This document shows, piece by piece, positions 1 to 13,345 of a stretch of DNA of 64,000 nucleotides (within the stretch, counting starts at the first letter, position 1; the number at the start of each line of letters is the position of its first letter). The notes beneath the pieces are model-generated. The model was not told where the DNA came from and searched no databases. It saw only the letters and a program-made list of their open reading frames with translations. This DNA is from Cryptomeria japonica (taxonomy: Eukaryota > Streptophyta > Pinopsida > Cupressales > Cupressaceae). Made by a program: the position numbers and the translations under genes. The DNA is taken from positions 1-64,000 of the forward strand of contig NW_026729142.1 in NCBI RefSeq assembly GCF_030272615.1, in the 5' to 3' direction.

Positions 1-504
1 GCATTGAAAGCCCCAATTTTTAAACATCGAAATCAGTGTTTGGAGGCACAACAAGGTTTCAAGATGCAAGTCTCGATTCTAGAGTCAATAGCGTTAAAAT
101 CTGATTTTGGTGCACATCGTGCTCTTCGATCCTCATTTCGAAGCTTGTGCCTCGAAAGCCCCGGTTTCAGAGCATCAAAATCAATGTTTTTTGGCACAAC
201 AAGGTTTCATGATGCAAGCCTCGATTCTAGAGCCAGTAGAATCAAAATTCAATTTTGATTTACATTGTTCTCTTAGAACCCTGTTTTAGAAATTGTGCCT
301 CAAAAGCCCCAGTTTTGGAGCATCAAAATCAATGTTTGGAGGCACAATAAGGTTTCAAGATGCAAGTCCTGATTCTAGAGCCGGTAGCATCAAAATTTGA
401 TTTTTAGGCACATCATGCTCTTAGAACCTTGTTTTGGAGCTTATGCCTTAAAATATTTGGTTTCAAGATAGAAGTCTTGATTCTCAAGCTGATAGCGTCA
501 AAAC
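1..504 (+). repeat. Near-identical copy of the last 504 bp of the window
   Basis: Bases 1-504 align without gaps to 63497-64000 with only three differences that I can see (near 320, 449 and 491). Ordinary monomer neighbours here differ by far more. The two copies share a private A/B fusion monomer in which most of A is deleted, near 455-485. The match runs off both window edges, so its true length is unknown. It marks a recent duplication separated by 63,496 bp, or an assembly repeat. Confidence 0.93.
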
Positions 505-3500
505 ATGATTTTGACAAACATCATGTTCTTAGAACCTCATTTCGGAAGTTGTGCCTCAAAAGCCTCGTTTTTGGAGCATAAAAATTAGTGTTTGGAGGCA
601 CAACAAGGTTTCAAGACACAAGTCCCAATTCCAGAGTCGGTAGCATCAAAATACAATTTTGATATACATTGTGTTGTTTGAACCTCATTTCGGAGCTTGT
701 GCCTTGAAAGCCCTGATTTTGGGAAATAAAAATCACTGTTTCGAGGCACAAAAAAGTTTCAAGAGGCAAGTTCCTATTTCGGAGCGTCAAAATTCCATTT
801 TGACGCACATCATTCTGTTAGAAGCTCATTTTGGAACTTGTGTCTTGAAAGACCCAGTTTTGGAGCGTCAAAATCAATGTTTCGAGGCACAACAAGGTAT
901 GAAGATGCAAGCCCCGATTCTAGAGCCAGTAGTATCCAAATTAAATTTTGATGCACATTGTGCTCTTAGAACCCTATTATAGAAATTGTGCATCAAAAGC
1001 CCAGTTTTGGAGCATCAAAATCGATATTTGGAGGAACAAGGTTTCAAGATGCAAGTCTTGATTCTGGCGCCGGTAGCGTCAAAATTTGATTTTGACACAC
1101 ATCGTGCTCTTAGAACCTTGTTTTAGAGGTTATGCCTCAAAATCTATGGTTTCGACGTATCGAAATTGGTGTTTGGAGGCAGAACAAGTTTTCAAGACAC
1201 AAGTCCCTATTTCAGAGCCTATAGTGTCAAAATGTTATTTTGAGGCTCTTAAAACCTCATTTGGGAGGGTGTGGCTCGAAGGCTCCAGTTTCAAAACATC
1301 AAAATTAATGTTTAAAGGCACAACAAGGTTTCAAGACACAAGTCCCGATTCTCAAGCTCATAGCATCTAAACACGATTCTGACAAACATGGTGTTCTTAA
1401 AACCTGATTTCAAAGGTTGTGCCTCAAAATTCTCATTTTTGGAGCATAAAAATTAGTGTTTGGAGGCAAAATAAGGTTTCAAGGAACAAGTCCCAATTCT
1501 AGAGTCGGCAGCGTCAAAACGTAATTTTGATGTACATCGTGCTCTTAGAACCTATTGATTTTGATGCACATCGTGTTCTTAGAATGTTTTGGAGCTTATG
1601 CATAAAAATCTTCGGTTTCAAAGCATCAAAATTGGTGTTTGGAGGCACAACAATATTTCAAGATGCATGTCCCGATTCTAGAGTCAATAGCGTTAAAATC
1701 TGATTTTGGTGCACATCGTGCTCTTCGAACCTCATTTCGAAGCTTGTGCCTCGAAAGCCCCAGTTTCAGAGAAACAAAATCAGTGTTTTTTGGCACAACA
1801 AGGTTCCAAGATGCAAGCCCTGATTCTAGAGCTAGTAGAATCAAAATTCAATTTTGATTTACATTGTTCTGTTAGAACCCTCTTTTAGAAATTGTGCCTC
1901 AAAAGCCCCAGTTTTGGAGCATCAAAATCAATGTTTGGAGGCACAACAAGGTTTCAAGATGCAAGTCTTGATTCTGGAGCCGGTAGCATCAAAATTTGAT
2001 TTTTACGCACATCGTGCTCTTAGAACCTTGTTTTGGAGCTTATGCCTCAGAATATTTGATTTCGAAGCATGAAAATTGTTGTTTGGAGGCACAACAAGCT
2101 TTCAATAGGCAAGTCCCTGTTCTGGAGCCTGTAGTGTCAAAAAGTGATTTTGATGCACATAATGCTCTTAGAACCTCGTTTCGGAGCGTGTGGCTCCAAA
2201 GCTCCATTTTCAAAACATCAAAATCAATGTTTAAAGGCACAACAAGGTTTCAAGATAGAAGTCTTGATTCTCAAGCTGATAGTGTCAAAACACGATTTTG
2301 ACAAACATGATGTTCTTAGAACCTCATTTCGAAGGTTGTGCCTCAAAAGCCTCATTTTTGGAGCATAAAAATTTGTGTTTGGAGGCACAACAAGGTTTCA
2401 AGACACAAGTCCCAATTCCAGAGTCAGTAGCATCAAAATTCAATTTTGATGTACATCGTGCTCTTTGAACATCATTTCGGAGCTTGTGCCTTGAAAGCCC
2501 TGATTTTGGGACATAACAATCACTGTTTGGAGGCATAAAAAGGTTTCTAGAAGCAAGTCCCTATTCCGGAGCATCAAAATTCTATTTTGACGCACATCAT
2601 TCTCTTAGAAGCTCATTTCAGAACTTCTGTCTCGAAAGAGGAGCATCAAAATCAATGTTTCGAGGCACAACAAGGTTTCAAGATGCAAGGCCCGATTCTA
2701 GAGCCAGTAGCATCCAAATTCAATTTTGATGCACATTGCGCTCTTAGAACACTATTTTAGAAATTGTGCCTCAAAAGCCCAGTTTTGGAGCATCAAAATC
2801 GATATTTTGAGGAACAACAAGCTTTCAAGATGCAAGTCTTGATTCTGGAGCCGGTAGCATCAAAATTTGATATTGATGCACATCGTGCTCTTAGAACCTT
2901 GTTTTAGAGGTTATGCCTCAAAATCTCTGGTTTCGATGCTTCGAAATTGGTGTTTGGAGGCAGAACAAGCTTTCAAGACACAAGTCCCTATTTCAGAGCC
3001 TGTAGTGTCAAAACGTTATTTTGAGGCACATCATGCTCTTAAAACCTCATTTCGGAGCGTGTGGCTTGAAAGCTCCAGTTTCAAAACATCAAAATCAATG
3101 TTTAAAGGCACAACAAGGTTTCAAGACACAAGTCCTGATTCTGGAGCCGATAGCGTCAAAATTTGATTTTGACGCACATCGTGTTCTTAGAACCTTGTTT
3201 TGGAGCTTATGCCTCAAAATCTTCAGTTTCGAAGCCTCAAAATTGGTGTTTGGAGGTACAACAAGCTTTCAAGACGCAAGTCCCTATTCCAGAGCCTGTA
3301 GTGTCAAAACATGATTTTGATGCACATCGTGCTCTTAGAACATCGTTTGAGAGCCTGTGGCTCGAAAGCTCCCATTTCAAAAACATCAAAATCAATGTTA
3401 AAAGGCACAACAAGGTTTCAAGACACAAGTACCGATTCTCAAGTTGATAGCGTCAAAACACAATTTTGACAAACATGGTGTTCTTAGAACCTCATTTCAG

Positions 3501-5919
3501 AGGTTGTACTTCAAAAGCCTCATTTTTGGAGCATAAAAATTAGTGCCTTGAAAGCCCTAATTTTGGAACATCAAAATCAACTTTTCAAGAAGCAAGTCCC
3601 TATTCTGGAGCCTGTAGCATCAAAATTCCATTTTAACGTACATCATTCACTTAGAAGATCATTTCGGAGCTTGTGCCTCGAAAGACGTAGTTTTGGAGCA
3701 TCAAAATTAATGTTTGGAGGCACAACCAAGTTTCAATATTCAAGTCTCGATTCTAGTGTCAATAGCATCAAAATCTGATTTTAGCACACATCGTGCTCTT
3801 GGAACCTCATTTCAAAGCTTGTGCCTCGAAAGCCCCAGTTTCAGAGCATCAAAATTAGTGTTTTGAGGCACAACAAGGTTTCAAGATGCAAGCCCCGATT
3901 CTAGAGCCAGTAGCATCAAAATTCAATTTTGATGCACATTGTGCTCTTAAAACCCTGTTTTAGAAATTGCCAAAATTTCATTTTGATGCACATCGTGCTC
4001 TTAGAACCTTGTTTTGGAGCTTATGCCTCAAAATCTTCAGTTGCGAAGCATCAAAATTGGTTTTTGGAGGCACAACAAACTTACAAGAAGCAAGTCCCAA
4101 TTCCAGAGCCTGTAGTATCAAAACATGATTTTGATGCACATCGTGCTCTTAGAACCTCGTTTCGGAGCATGTGGCTCGAAAGCTCCTGTTTCAAAACATG
4201 AAAATGAATGTTTAAAGGAACAACAAGGTTTCAAGACACAAGTCCTGATTCTCAAGCTGATAGCGTCAAAACACGATTTTGACAAACATGGTGTTCTTAG
4301 AATCTCATTTCGGAGGTTGTGCCTCAAAATCCTCGTTTTTGGAGCATAAAAATTAGTGTTTAGAGGCAACACAAGGTTTCAAGACACAAGTCCCAATTCC
4401 AAACTCGGCAGCGTCAAAATGCAATTTTAATGTACATCGTGCTCTTAGAACCTCATTTTGGAACTTGTGCGTTTAAAGCCCTAATTTTTTAACATCAAAA
4501 TCAGTGTTTGGAGGCACAAAAAGGTTTAAAGAAGCAAGTCCCTATTCCGAAGGCTGTAGCGTCAAAATTCCATTTTGACACACATCATTCTCTTAGAAGC
4601 TCATTTTGAAGCTTGTAACTCAAAAGACCCAGTTTTGGAGTGTCAAAATCAACGTTTGGAGGCACAAATAGGTTTCAAGATGCAATTCCTAATTCTAGAG
4701 CCGGTAGCGACAAAATTTGATTTTGACGCACATCGTTCTCTTAGAACCTTGTTTTAGAGCTTATGCCTCAAAATCTCTGGTTTCCAAGCATCAAAATTGG
4801 TGTTTGGAGGCACAACAAGCTTTCAAGATGCAAGTCCCTATTCCGGAGCCTGTAGTGTCAAAACTTGATTTTGATGCACATCATGCTCTTAGAACCTCAT
4901 TTCAGAGCATGTGGCTTGAAAACTCGAGTTTCAAAACATCAAAATCAATGTTTAAAGGCACAACAAGGTTTCAAGAAAAAAGTCCCAATTCTCAAGCTGA
5001 TAGCGTCAAAGCACGATTTTGACAAACATGGTGTTCTTAGAACCTCATTTTGGAGGTTGTGCCTCAAAAGCCTCATTTTTGGAGCATAAAAACTAGTGTT
5101 TGGAGGCACAACAAGGTTTCAGGACACAAGTCCCAATTCCAGAGTCGGTAGCGTGTAAATGCAATTTCGATTTACATTGTCCTCTTAGAACCTCATTTCG
5201 GAGCTTGTGCCTTGAAAGCTTTGATTTTGGAACATCAAAATCAATGTTTTGAGGCACAACTAGGTTTCAAGAAGCAAATCCCTATTTTGGAGCCTGTAGC
5301 ATCAAAATTCCATTTTGACGCACATCATTGTCTTAGAAGCTCATTTCGGAGCCTGTGCCTCGAAAGACCCAGTTTTCAAGCATCAAAATCAATGTTTGGA
5401 GGCAGAACAAGGTTTCAAGATGCAGGTCGCGATTTTAGAGTCAAGAGTGTCAAAATCTGATTTTGGCGCACATCGTGCTTTTAAAATCTCATTTCAAAAC
5501 TTGTGCCTCGAAAGCTCTGGTTTTGGAGCATCAAAATCATTGTTTTGAGGCACAACAAGGTTTCAAGATGCAAGACCCGATTTAGAGCCAGTAGCATCAA
5601 AATTCAATTTTGATGCACATTGTGCTCTTAGAACCCTGTTTTAGAAATTGTGCTTCAAAGCCCCAGTTTTGGAGCATCAAAATCGATATTTGGAGGCACA
5701 ACAAGCTTTCAAGACGCAAGTCCCTATTCCGGAGCCTGTAGTGTCAAAATGTGATTTTGCTGCACATCTTGCTCTTAGAACCTCGTTTCGGAGCATGTGA
5801 CTCGAAAGCTCCAGTTTCAAAACATGAAAATCAATGTTTGGAGGCACAACAAGAATTCAAGATGCAAGTCCCGATTCCCATACTGCTAGCATCAAAATTC
5901 AATTTTGATGCACATCTTT

Positions 5920-6190
5920 CTCTTAGAACATTGTTTCGAAGCTTGCACCTTGAACACCCCGGTTTCAGAACTTCAAAATTGGCGTTTGGAGGCACAACAA
6001 GGTGTCAAGATGCAAGTCCCGATTCGAGAGCCAGTAGTGTCAAAATAAGATTTTGAAGCACACTGTGCTCTTAGAACCTTATTTCGGAGCTTGTCCCTTG
6101 AAAGCCTCGATTTCAGAGCATCAAAATTAATGTTCGGAGGCACAAGGTGTTCGAAATCCCCAATTTTGAAACATTGAAATAGGGGTTTGG
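5920..6190 (+). repeat. I-H-J variant monomer cassette, copy 1
   Basis: An I-type monomer (CGAAGCTTGCACC core near 5937) is followed by an H-type monomer (GGAGCTTGTCCC near 6077) carrying a 3-bp loss in the common box (GGCACAAGG instead of GGCACAACAAGG) near 6140. It then runs into a J remnant with TTTGAAACATTGAAAT. J is shortened compared with the copy at 12990. Confidence 0.75.
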
Positions 6191-9100
6191 AGGCACAACA
6201 AGGTTTCAGAAGCAAGTCCCTTTTCCAGAGCTTGTAGTGTCAAAATTCCATTTTGACGCACATCATTATCTTAGAATCTAATTTCAGAGCCTGTGCCTCG
6301 AAAGACCTAGTTTTGGATCATCAAAATCAATGTTTGGAGGCACAACAAGGTTTCAAGGTGCAAGTCCCGATTCTAGAGTCAATAGCGTCAAAATCTGATT
6401 TTGGCTCACATCGTGCTCTTAGAACCTCATTTCGAAGCTTGTGCCCCGAAAGCGCCAGTTTCAGAGCATCAAAATCAGTGTTTTTTGGCACAAGAAGGTT
6501 TTAAGATGCAAGCCCCGATTCTAGAGCCAGTAGCATCAAAATTCAATTTTGATGCACATTGTGCTTTTAGAACCCTATTCTAGAAATTGTGCCTCAAAAG
6601 CCCCAATTTTGGAACATCAAAATCGATGTTTGGAGGCACAACAAGGTTTCAAGATGCAAGTCCTGATTCTAGAGCCAGTAGCATCAAAATTTGATTTTGA
6701 TGCACATCGTGCCCTTAGAACCTTATTTTGGAGCTTATGCCTCAAACTATTTGGTTTCGAAGCATCAAAATAGGTGTTTGGAGGCACAACAAGCTTTCAA
6801 GACACAAGTCCCTATTCCGGAGCCTGTAGTGTCAAAACATGATTTTGATGCACATCGTGTTGTTTGAACCCCGTTTCGAAACGTGTGGCTCGAAAGCTCT
6901 AGTTTCAAAACATCAAAATCAATGTTTAAAGGCACAACAAGGTTTCTAGACACAAATCTCGATTCTCAAGCTGATTGCGTCAAAAGACGATTTTGACAAA
7001 CATGGTGTTCTTAGATCCTCATTTCGGAGGTTGTGCCTCAAATGCCTCATTTTTGGATAATAAAAAATAGTGTTTGGAGGCACAACAAGGTTTCAAGACA
7101 CAAGTCCCAATTCCAGAGTTGGTAGAGTCAAAACACAATTTTGATGTACATCGTGCTCTTAGCTCATTTCGGATCTTGTGCCTTGAAAGCCCTAATTTTG
7201 GAAGCACAACAAGGGTTCAACAAGAAAGTCTCGATTCTAGAGTCAATAGTGTCAAAATCATTTTTTGGCATATATCGTGCTCTTAGAACCTTATTTCGAA
7301 GCTTGTGCCTCGAAAACGCTGGTTTCGGAGCATCAAAATCAGTTTTTTGAGGCACAACAATGTTTCAAGATGCAAGCCCCGATTCTTGTGCCACTAGTAT
7401 CAAATTTTAATTTTGATGCACATTGTGCTCTTAGAACCCTGATTTAGAAATTGTGCCTCAAAAGCCCCAGTTTTGGAGCATCAAAATTGATGTTTGGAAG
7501 CACAACAAGATTTCAAGATGCAAGTCTTGATTCAAGAGCCGACAATGTCAAAATTTGATTTTGACGCACATCATGCTCTTAGAACCTTGTTTTGGAGCTT
7601 ATGCCTCAAAATCTTCAGTTTTGAACTGTCAAAATTGGTGTTTGGAGGCACAACAAGCTTTCCAGACGCAAGTCGCTATTCCGGAGCCTGTAGTGTCAAA
7701 ACATGATTTTGATGCAAATCATGCTCTTAGAACCTCGTTTCGGAGCGTGTGGCTCGAAAACTCAAGTTTCAAAACATCAAAATCAATGTTTAAAGGCACA
7801 ACAAGGTTTCATGACATAAGTCTCGATTCTCAAGCTGATGGCGTCAAACACGATTTTGACAAACATTGTGTTCTTAGAACCTCCTTTCGGAGGTTGTGCC
7901 TCAAAAGCCTCATTTTTGGAGCATAAAAATTAGTGTTTGGAGGGACAACAAGGTTTCAAGACACAAGTCCCAATTGCAAAGTCGGTAGCATCAAAACGCA
8001 ATTTTTATAAACATAATGCTCTTAGAACCTCATTTTGGAGCATGTGCCTTGAAAGACGCAGTTTTGGAGCATCAAAATTAATATTTGGAGGCACAAACAG
8101 GTTTCAAGATTCAAGTCTCGATTCTAGTGTCAACAACATCAAAATTTGATTTTGGCGCACATCGTGCTCTTGGAACCTCATTTCGAAGCTTGTGCCTCAA
8201 AAGCCCTGGTTTCAGAGCATCAAAATTAGTATTTTGAGGCACAACAAGGTTTCAAGATGCAAGCCTTGATTTTAGAGCCAGTAGCATCAAAATTCAATAT
8301 TGATGCACATTGTGCTCTTAGAACCCTATTTTAGAAATTGTGCCCCTAAAGCCCCAATTTTGGAGCATCAAAATCGATGTTTGGAGGCGCAACAAAGTTT
8401 CAAGATGCAATTCCTGATTCTGGAGCCAGTAGCATCAAAATTTGATTTTGATGCACATCGTGCTCTTAAAACCTTGTTTTGGAGCTTATGCCTCAAAATC
8501 TTCGGTTGCGAAGCATCAGAATTTGTTTTTGGAGGAACAAGAAACTTACAAGACACATTGTACACATGATTTTGATACACATTTGTACTCTTAGAACCTC
8601 GTTTCAGAGCATGTGGCTCGAAAGCTCCAGTTTCAAAACATCAAAATCAATGTTTAAAGGAACAACAAGGTTTCAAGACACAAGTGCCGATTCTCAAGCT
8701 GATAGCGTCAAAACACGATTTTGACAAACATGGTTTTTTAGAATCTCATTTCGTAGGTTGTGCCTGAAAATCCTCATTTTTGGAGCATAAAAATTAGTGT
8801 TTAGAGCCACAACAAGGTTTCAAGACACAAGTCCCAATTCCAGACTCGTCAGCGTCAAAATGCAATTTTGATGTACATCGTGCTCTTAGAACCTCATTTC
8901 GGAGCTTGTGCCTTTAAAGCCCTGATTTTGGAACATCAAAATTAGTGTTTGGAGGCACAACAAGGTTTAAAGAAGCAAGTCCCTATTCTGGAGCCTGTAG
9001 CATCAAAATTCCATTTTGACACACATAATTCCTTTAGAAGCTCATTTTCAAGCTTGCGCCTCAAAAGATCCAGTTTTGGAGTGTCAAAATCAATGTTTGG

Positions 9101-10509
9101 AGGCAAAAATAGGTTTCAAGATGCAAGTCCTGATTTTAGAGCCGGTAGCGTCAAAATTTGATTTTGACACACATCGTACTCTTAGAACCTTGTTTTAGAG
9201 CATATGCCTCAAAATCTCTGGTTTCGAAGCATCGAAATTGGTGTTTGGAAGCACAATAAGCTTTTAATATGCAAGTCCCTATTCTGGAGCCTGTAGTGTC
9301 AACACTTGATTTTGATGCACATCGTGCTCTTAGAACCTTATTTTGGAGTGTGTGGCTTGAAAGCTTGAGTTTAAAAACATCAAAATAAATGTTTAAAGGC
9401 ACAACAAGGTTTCAAAACACAAGTCCCAATTCTCAAGCTGATAGTGTCAAAACACGATTTTGACAAACATGGTGTTCTTAGAACCTCATTTTGGAGGTTG
9501 TGCCTCAAAAGCCTTATTTTTGGAGCATAAAAATTAGTGTTTGGAGGCACAACAAGGTTTCAGGACACAAGTCCCAATTCTAGAGTCGGTAGCATCCAAA
9601 CGCAATTTTGATGTACATTGTCCTCTTAGAACCTCATTTTGGAGCTTGTGCCTTGAAAGCCCCGATTTTGGAACATCAAAATCAATGTTTTGAGGCACAA
9701 CAAGGTTTCAAGAAGCAAGTCCCTGTTTAGGAGCTTGTAGCATCAAAATTCTATTTTTGACACACATCATTCTCTTAGAAGCTCATTTCGAAGCCTGTGC
9801 CTTGAAAGACCCAGTTTTCAAGCATCAAAATCAATGTTTGGAGGCAGAACAAGGTTTCAAGATGCAAGTCCCGATTCTAGAGTCAAGAGCGTCAAAATCT
9901 TATTTTGGCACACATCATACTCTTAGAATCTCATTTCGAAACTTGTGCCTCAAAAGCTCTGGTTTTGGAGCATCAAAATCATTGTTTTGAGGCACAACAA
10001 GGTTTCAAGATGCAAGACCCGATTTTAGAGCCAGTAGCATCAAAATTCAATTTTGATGCACATTGTGCTCTTAGAACCCTGTTTTAGAAATTGTGCTTCA
10101 AAAGCCCCAGTTTTGGAGCATCAAAATTGATATTTGGAGGCACAACAAACTTTCAAGATGCAAATCCCTATTCCGGAGCCTGTAGTGTCAAAACGTGATT
10201 TTGCTGCACATCGTGCTTTTAGAAACTCGTTTCGGAGCGTGTGACTCGAAAGCTCGAGTTTCAAAACATCAAAATCAATTTACAGTCACAACAAGGTTTC
10301 GAGACACAAGTATCGATTCTCAAGCTGATAGCGCAAAGCATGATTTTGACAAACATGGTGTTTTTAGAACCTCATTTCGGAGGTTGTGCCTCAAAAGTTT
10401 TTTTTTAGGAGCATAAAAATTAGTGTTTGGAGGCACAACAAGGTTTCAAGACACAATTCCCCATTCCAAAGTCGGTAGCATCAAAACGCAATTTTGAAGT
10501 ACATCGTGC

Positions 10510-10862
10510 TCTTAGAACCTCATTTCGAAGCTTGCACCTCGAACGCCCTGGTTTCGGAATATAAAAATTGGTGTTTGGAGGCACAACAAGGTTTGAAGAC
10601 GCAATTCCCGATTCCAGAGCGGGTAGTGTCAAAATGCGATTTTGAAACAAATTGTGCTCTTAGAACCTTATTTACCAGCTTGTCCCTCAAAAACATCAGT
10701 TTGAGAGCATCAAAATTGGTGTTTGGAGGCACAAGGTTGCAAGATGCAAGTTGCGATTTTGGAGCCGGTAGCGTCAAAATGTGATTTTGACGCACATGGT
10801 GCTCTTAGAGCCTCATTTGTGGAGCTTGTGCCTCGAAAGCCCTGATTTGAAACATCGAAATC
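10510..10862 (+). repeat. I-H-J variant monomer cassette, copy 2
   Basis: I (GAAGCTTGCACCTCGAACGC, near 10527), H (CAGCTTGTCCCTC, near 10676, then GGCACAAGGTTGCAAG near 10728) and J (CTTAGAGCCTCATTTGTGG near 10803, then TTTGAAACATCGAAATC) are all present and complete. J is recognised by CTTAGAGCC in place of CTTAGAACC. Confidence 0.8.
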
Positions 10863-12989
10863 AAAATCAATATTTGGAGGCACAACAAGGTTTCAAGATG
10901 CAAGTCCCGATTCTAAAGTCAATAGCGTCAAAATCTGATTTTACCACACATCGTGCTCTTAGAACCTCATTGCAAAGCTTGTGCCTCGAAAGCCCCGGTT
11001 TGGGAGCATCAAAATCAGTGTTTTTTGGCACAACAAGGTTTCAAGATGCAAGCCCGGATTCTAGAGCTAGTAGCATCAAAATTCAATTTTGATGCACATT
11101 GTGCTCTTAGAACCCTATTTTAGAAATTGTGCCTCAAAAGCCCCAGTTTTGGAGCATCAAAATCGATGTTTGGAGGCACAACAAGGTTTCAAGACACAAG
11201 TCCCAATTCCAGAGTCAGTAGCGTCAAAACGCAATTTTGATTTACATCGTGCTCTTAAAACCTCATTTCAGAGCTTGTGCCTTGAAAGCCCTGATTTTGG
11301 GGAACATCAAAATCAATGTTTTGAGGTACAACAAGGTTTCAAGATGCAAGTTCCGATTCTAGAGTCAATAGATTTTGGCGCATCATTCTCTAAGAATATC
11401 ATTTCGAAGCGTGTGCCTCGAAAGCCCTGGTTTTTTAGCATCAAAATCAGTGTTTTGAGGCACAAAAAGGTTTCAAGATGCAAGACCTGATTCTAGTGCC
11501 AGAAGCATGATAATTCAATTTTGATGCATATTGTGCTCTAAGAAACCTGTTTTAGAAATTGTGCCTCAATAGCTCTAGTTTTGGAGCATCAAAATTGATG
11601 TTTGGAGGCACAAAAAGTTTTCAAGAGGCAAGTCCTGATTTTGGAGCCTGTAGTGTTAAAGTTTGATTTTGACGCACATCGTGCTCTTAAAACCTTGTTG
11701 TGGAGCTTATGCCTCAAAAACTTAGTCCCTATTTCGGAGCCTGTAGTGTCAAAACGTGATTTTGATGCACATCGTTCTCTTAGAACCTCGTTTTAGAGCG
11801 TGTGGCTTGAAAGCTCTAGTTTCAAAACATCAAAATCAATGTTTAAAGGCACAACAAGGTTTCACGACACAAGTCCTGATTCTCAAGCTGATAGTGTCAA
11901 AACATTATTTTGACAAACATAGTGTTCTTAGAACCTCATTTCGGAGGTTGTGCCTCAAAAGTCTCATTTTTGGAAAATAAAAGTTAGTGTTTCGAGGCAC
12001 AACAAGGTTTCAAGACACAAGTCCCAATTCCAGAGTCGGTAGCATTGAAACACAATTTTGATGTACATCATGCTCTTAGAAATTCATTTCGGAGCTTGTG
12101 CCTTGAATGTCCTGATTTGGGAACATCAAAATCAATGTTTTGAGGCACACCAGGGTTTCAAGAAGCAAGTCCCTATTTCGGAGCCTATGCTTTTAGAACC
12201 TCATTTCGAAGCTTGTGCCTTGAAAGCCCCAGTTTTGGAGCATCAAAATCAATGTTTTGAGGCACAACAAGTTTTCAAGATGCATGCCCCAATTCTAGAG
12301 CATCAAAATTGATGTTTGGAGGCACAACAAGGTTTCAAGATGCAAGTCCTGATTCTGGAGCCGATAGCGTCAAGTTTTAATTTTGATGCACATCGGGCTC
12401 TTAGAACCTTGTTTTGGAGCTTATGCATCAAAATCTTCGGTATCGAAGGATCAAAATTGGTTTTTGGAGGCACAGCAAGCTTACAAGACGCAAGTCCCTA
12501 TTCTAGAGCCTGTCATATCAACACATGATTTTGATGCACATCGTGTTCTTAGAACCTCTTTTTGGAGCGTGTGGCTCGAAAGATACAGTTTCGAAACATC
12601 AAAATCAATGTTTAAAGTCACAACAAGGTTTCAAGACGCAAGTCCCGATTCTCTAGCAGATAGCGTCAAAACACGATTTTGACAAACATGGTGTTCTTAT
12701 AACCTCATTTCGGAGGTTGTGCCTCAAAAGCCTCATTTTTGGAGCATAAAAATTAGTGTTTGGAGGTAGAACAAGGTTTCAATACAAAAGTCCCAATTCA
12801 AGAGTCGGTAGTGTCAAAATGCAATTTTGATGTACATCATGCTCTTAGAACCTCATTTCTGAGCTTGTGGCTTGAAAGCCTTGATTTTGCAACATAGAAA
12901 TCATTGTTTCGAGGCACAACATGGTTTCAAGATGCAAAATCTGATTCTCGTACTCGTAGCATCAAAATTTGATTTTGATGCACATCGTT

Positions 12990-13345
12990 CTCTTAGAACC
13001 TTGTTTCAAAGTTTGCACCTTGAACGCCCTGGTTTCAAAACATCAAAATTGGTGTTTGGAGGCACAAGAAGGTTTCAAGATGCAAGTCCCGATTCCAGAG
13101 CCGGTAGTGTCAAAATACGATTTTGAAGCACATTGTGCTCTTAGAACCTTATTTCGGAGCTTGTCCCCAGAAAGCCCCGGTTTGAGAGCATCAAAATTGG
13201 TGTTTGGAGGCACAAGGTTGCAAGACGCAAGTCGTGATTTCGGAGCTAGTAGCGTCAAAACATCATTTTGATGCACATGGTGCTCTTAGAGCCTTGTTTG
13301 CGGAGCTTATGCCTCGAAAGCCCCAATTTTGAAAATCAAAATTAG
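12990..13345 (+). repeat. I-H-J variant monomer cassette, copy 3
   Basis: I, H and J lie in order at 148-bp-class spacing: GCACCTTGAACGCCC near 13015, AGCTTGTCCCCAGAAAGC near 13158, GGCACAAGGTTGCAAG near 13209 and CTTAGAGCCTTGTTTGCGG near 13284. The preceding monomer is a D/G hybrid with TCGTACTCGTAGC, a variant that also precedes other cassettes (near 39110, 55203 and 63135). Confidence 0.8.
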
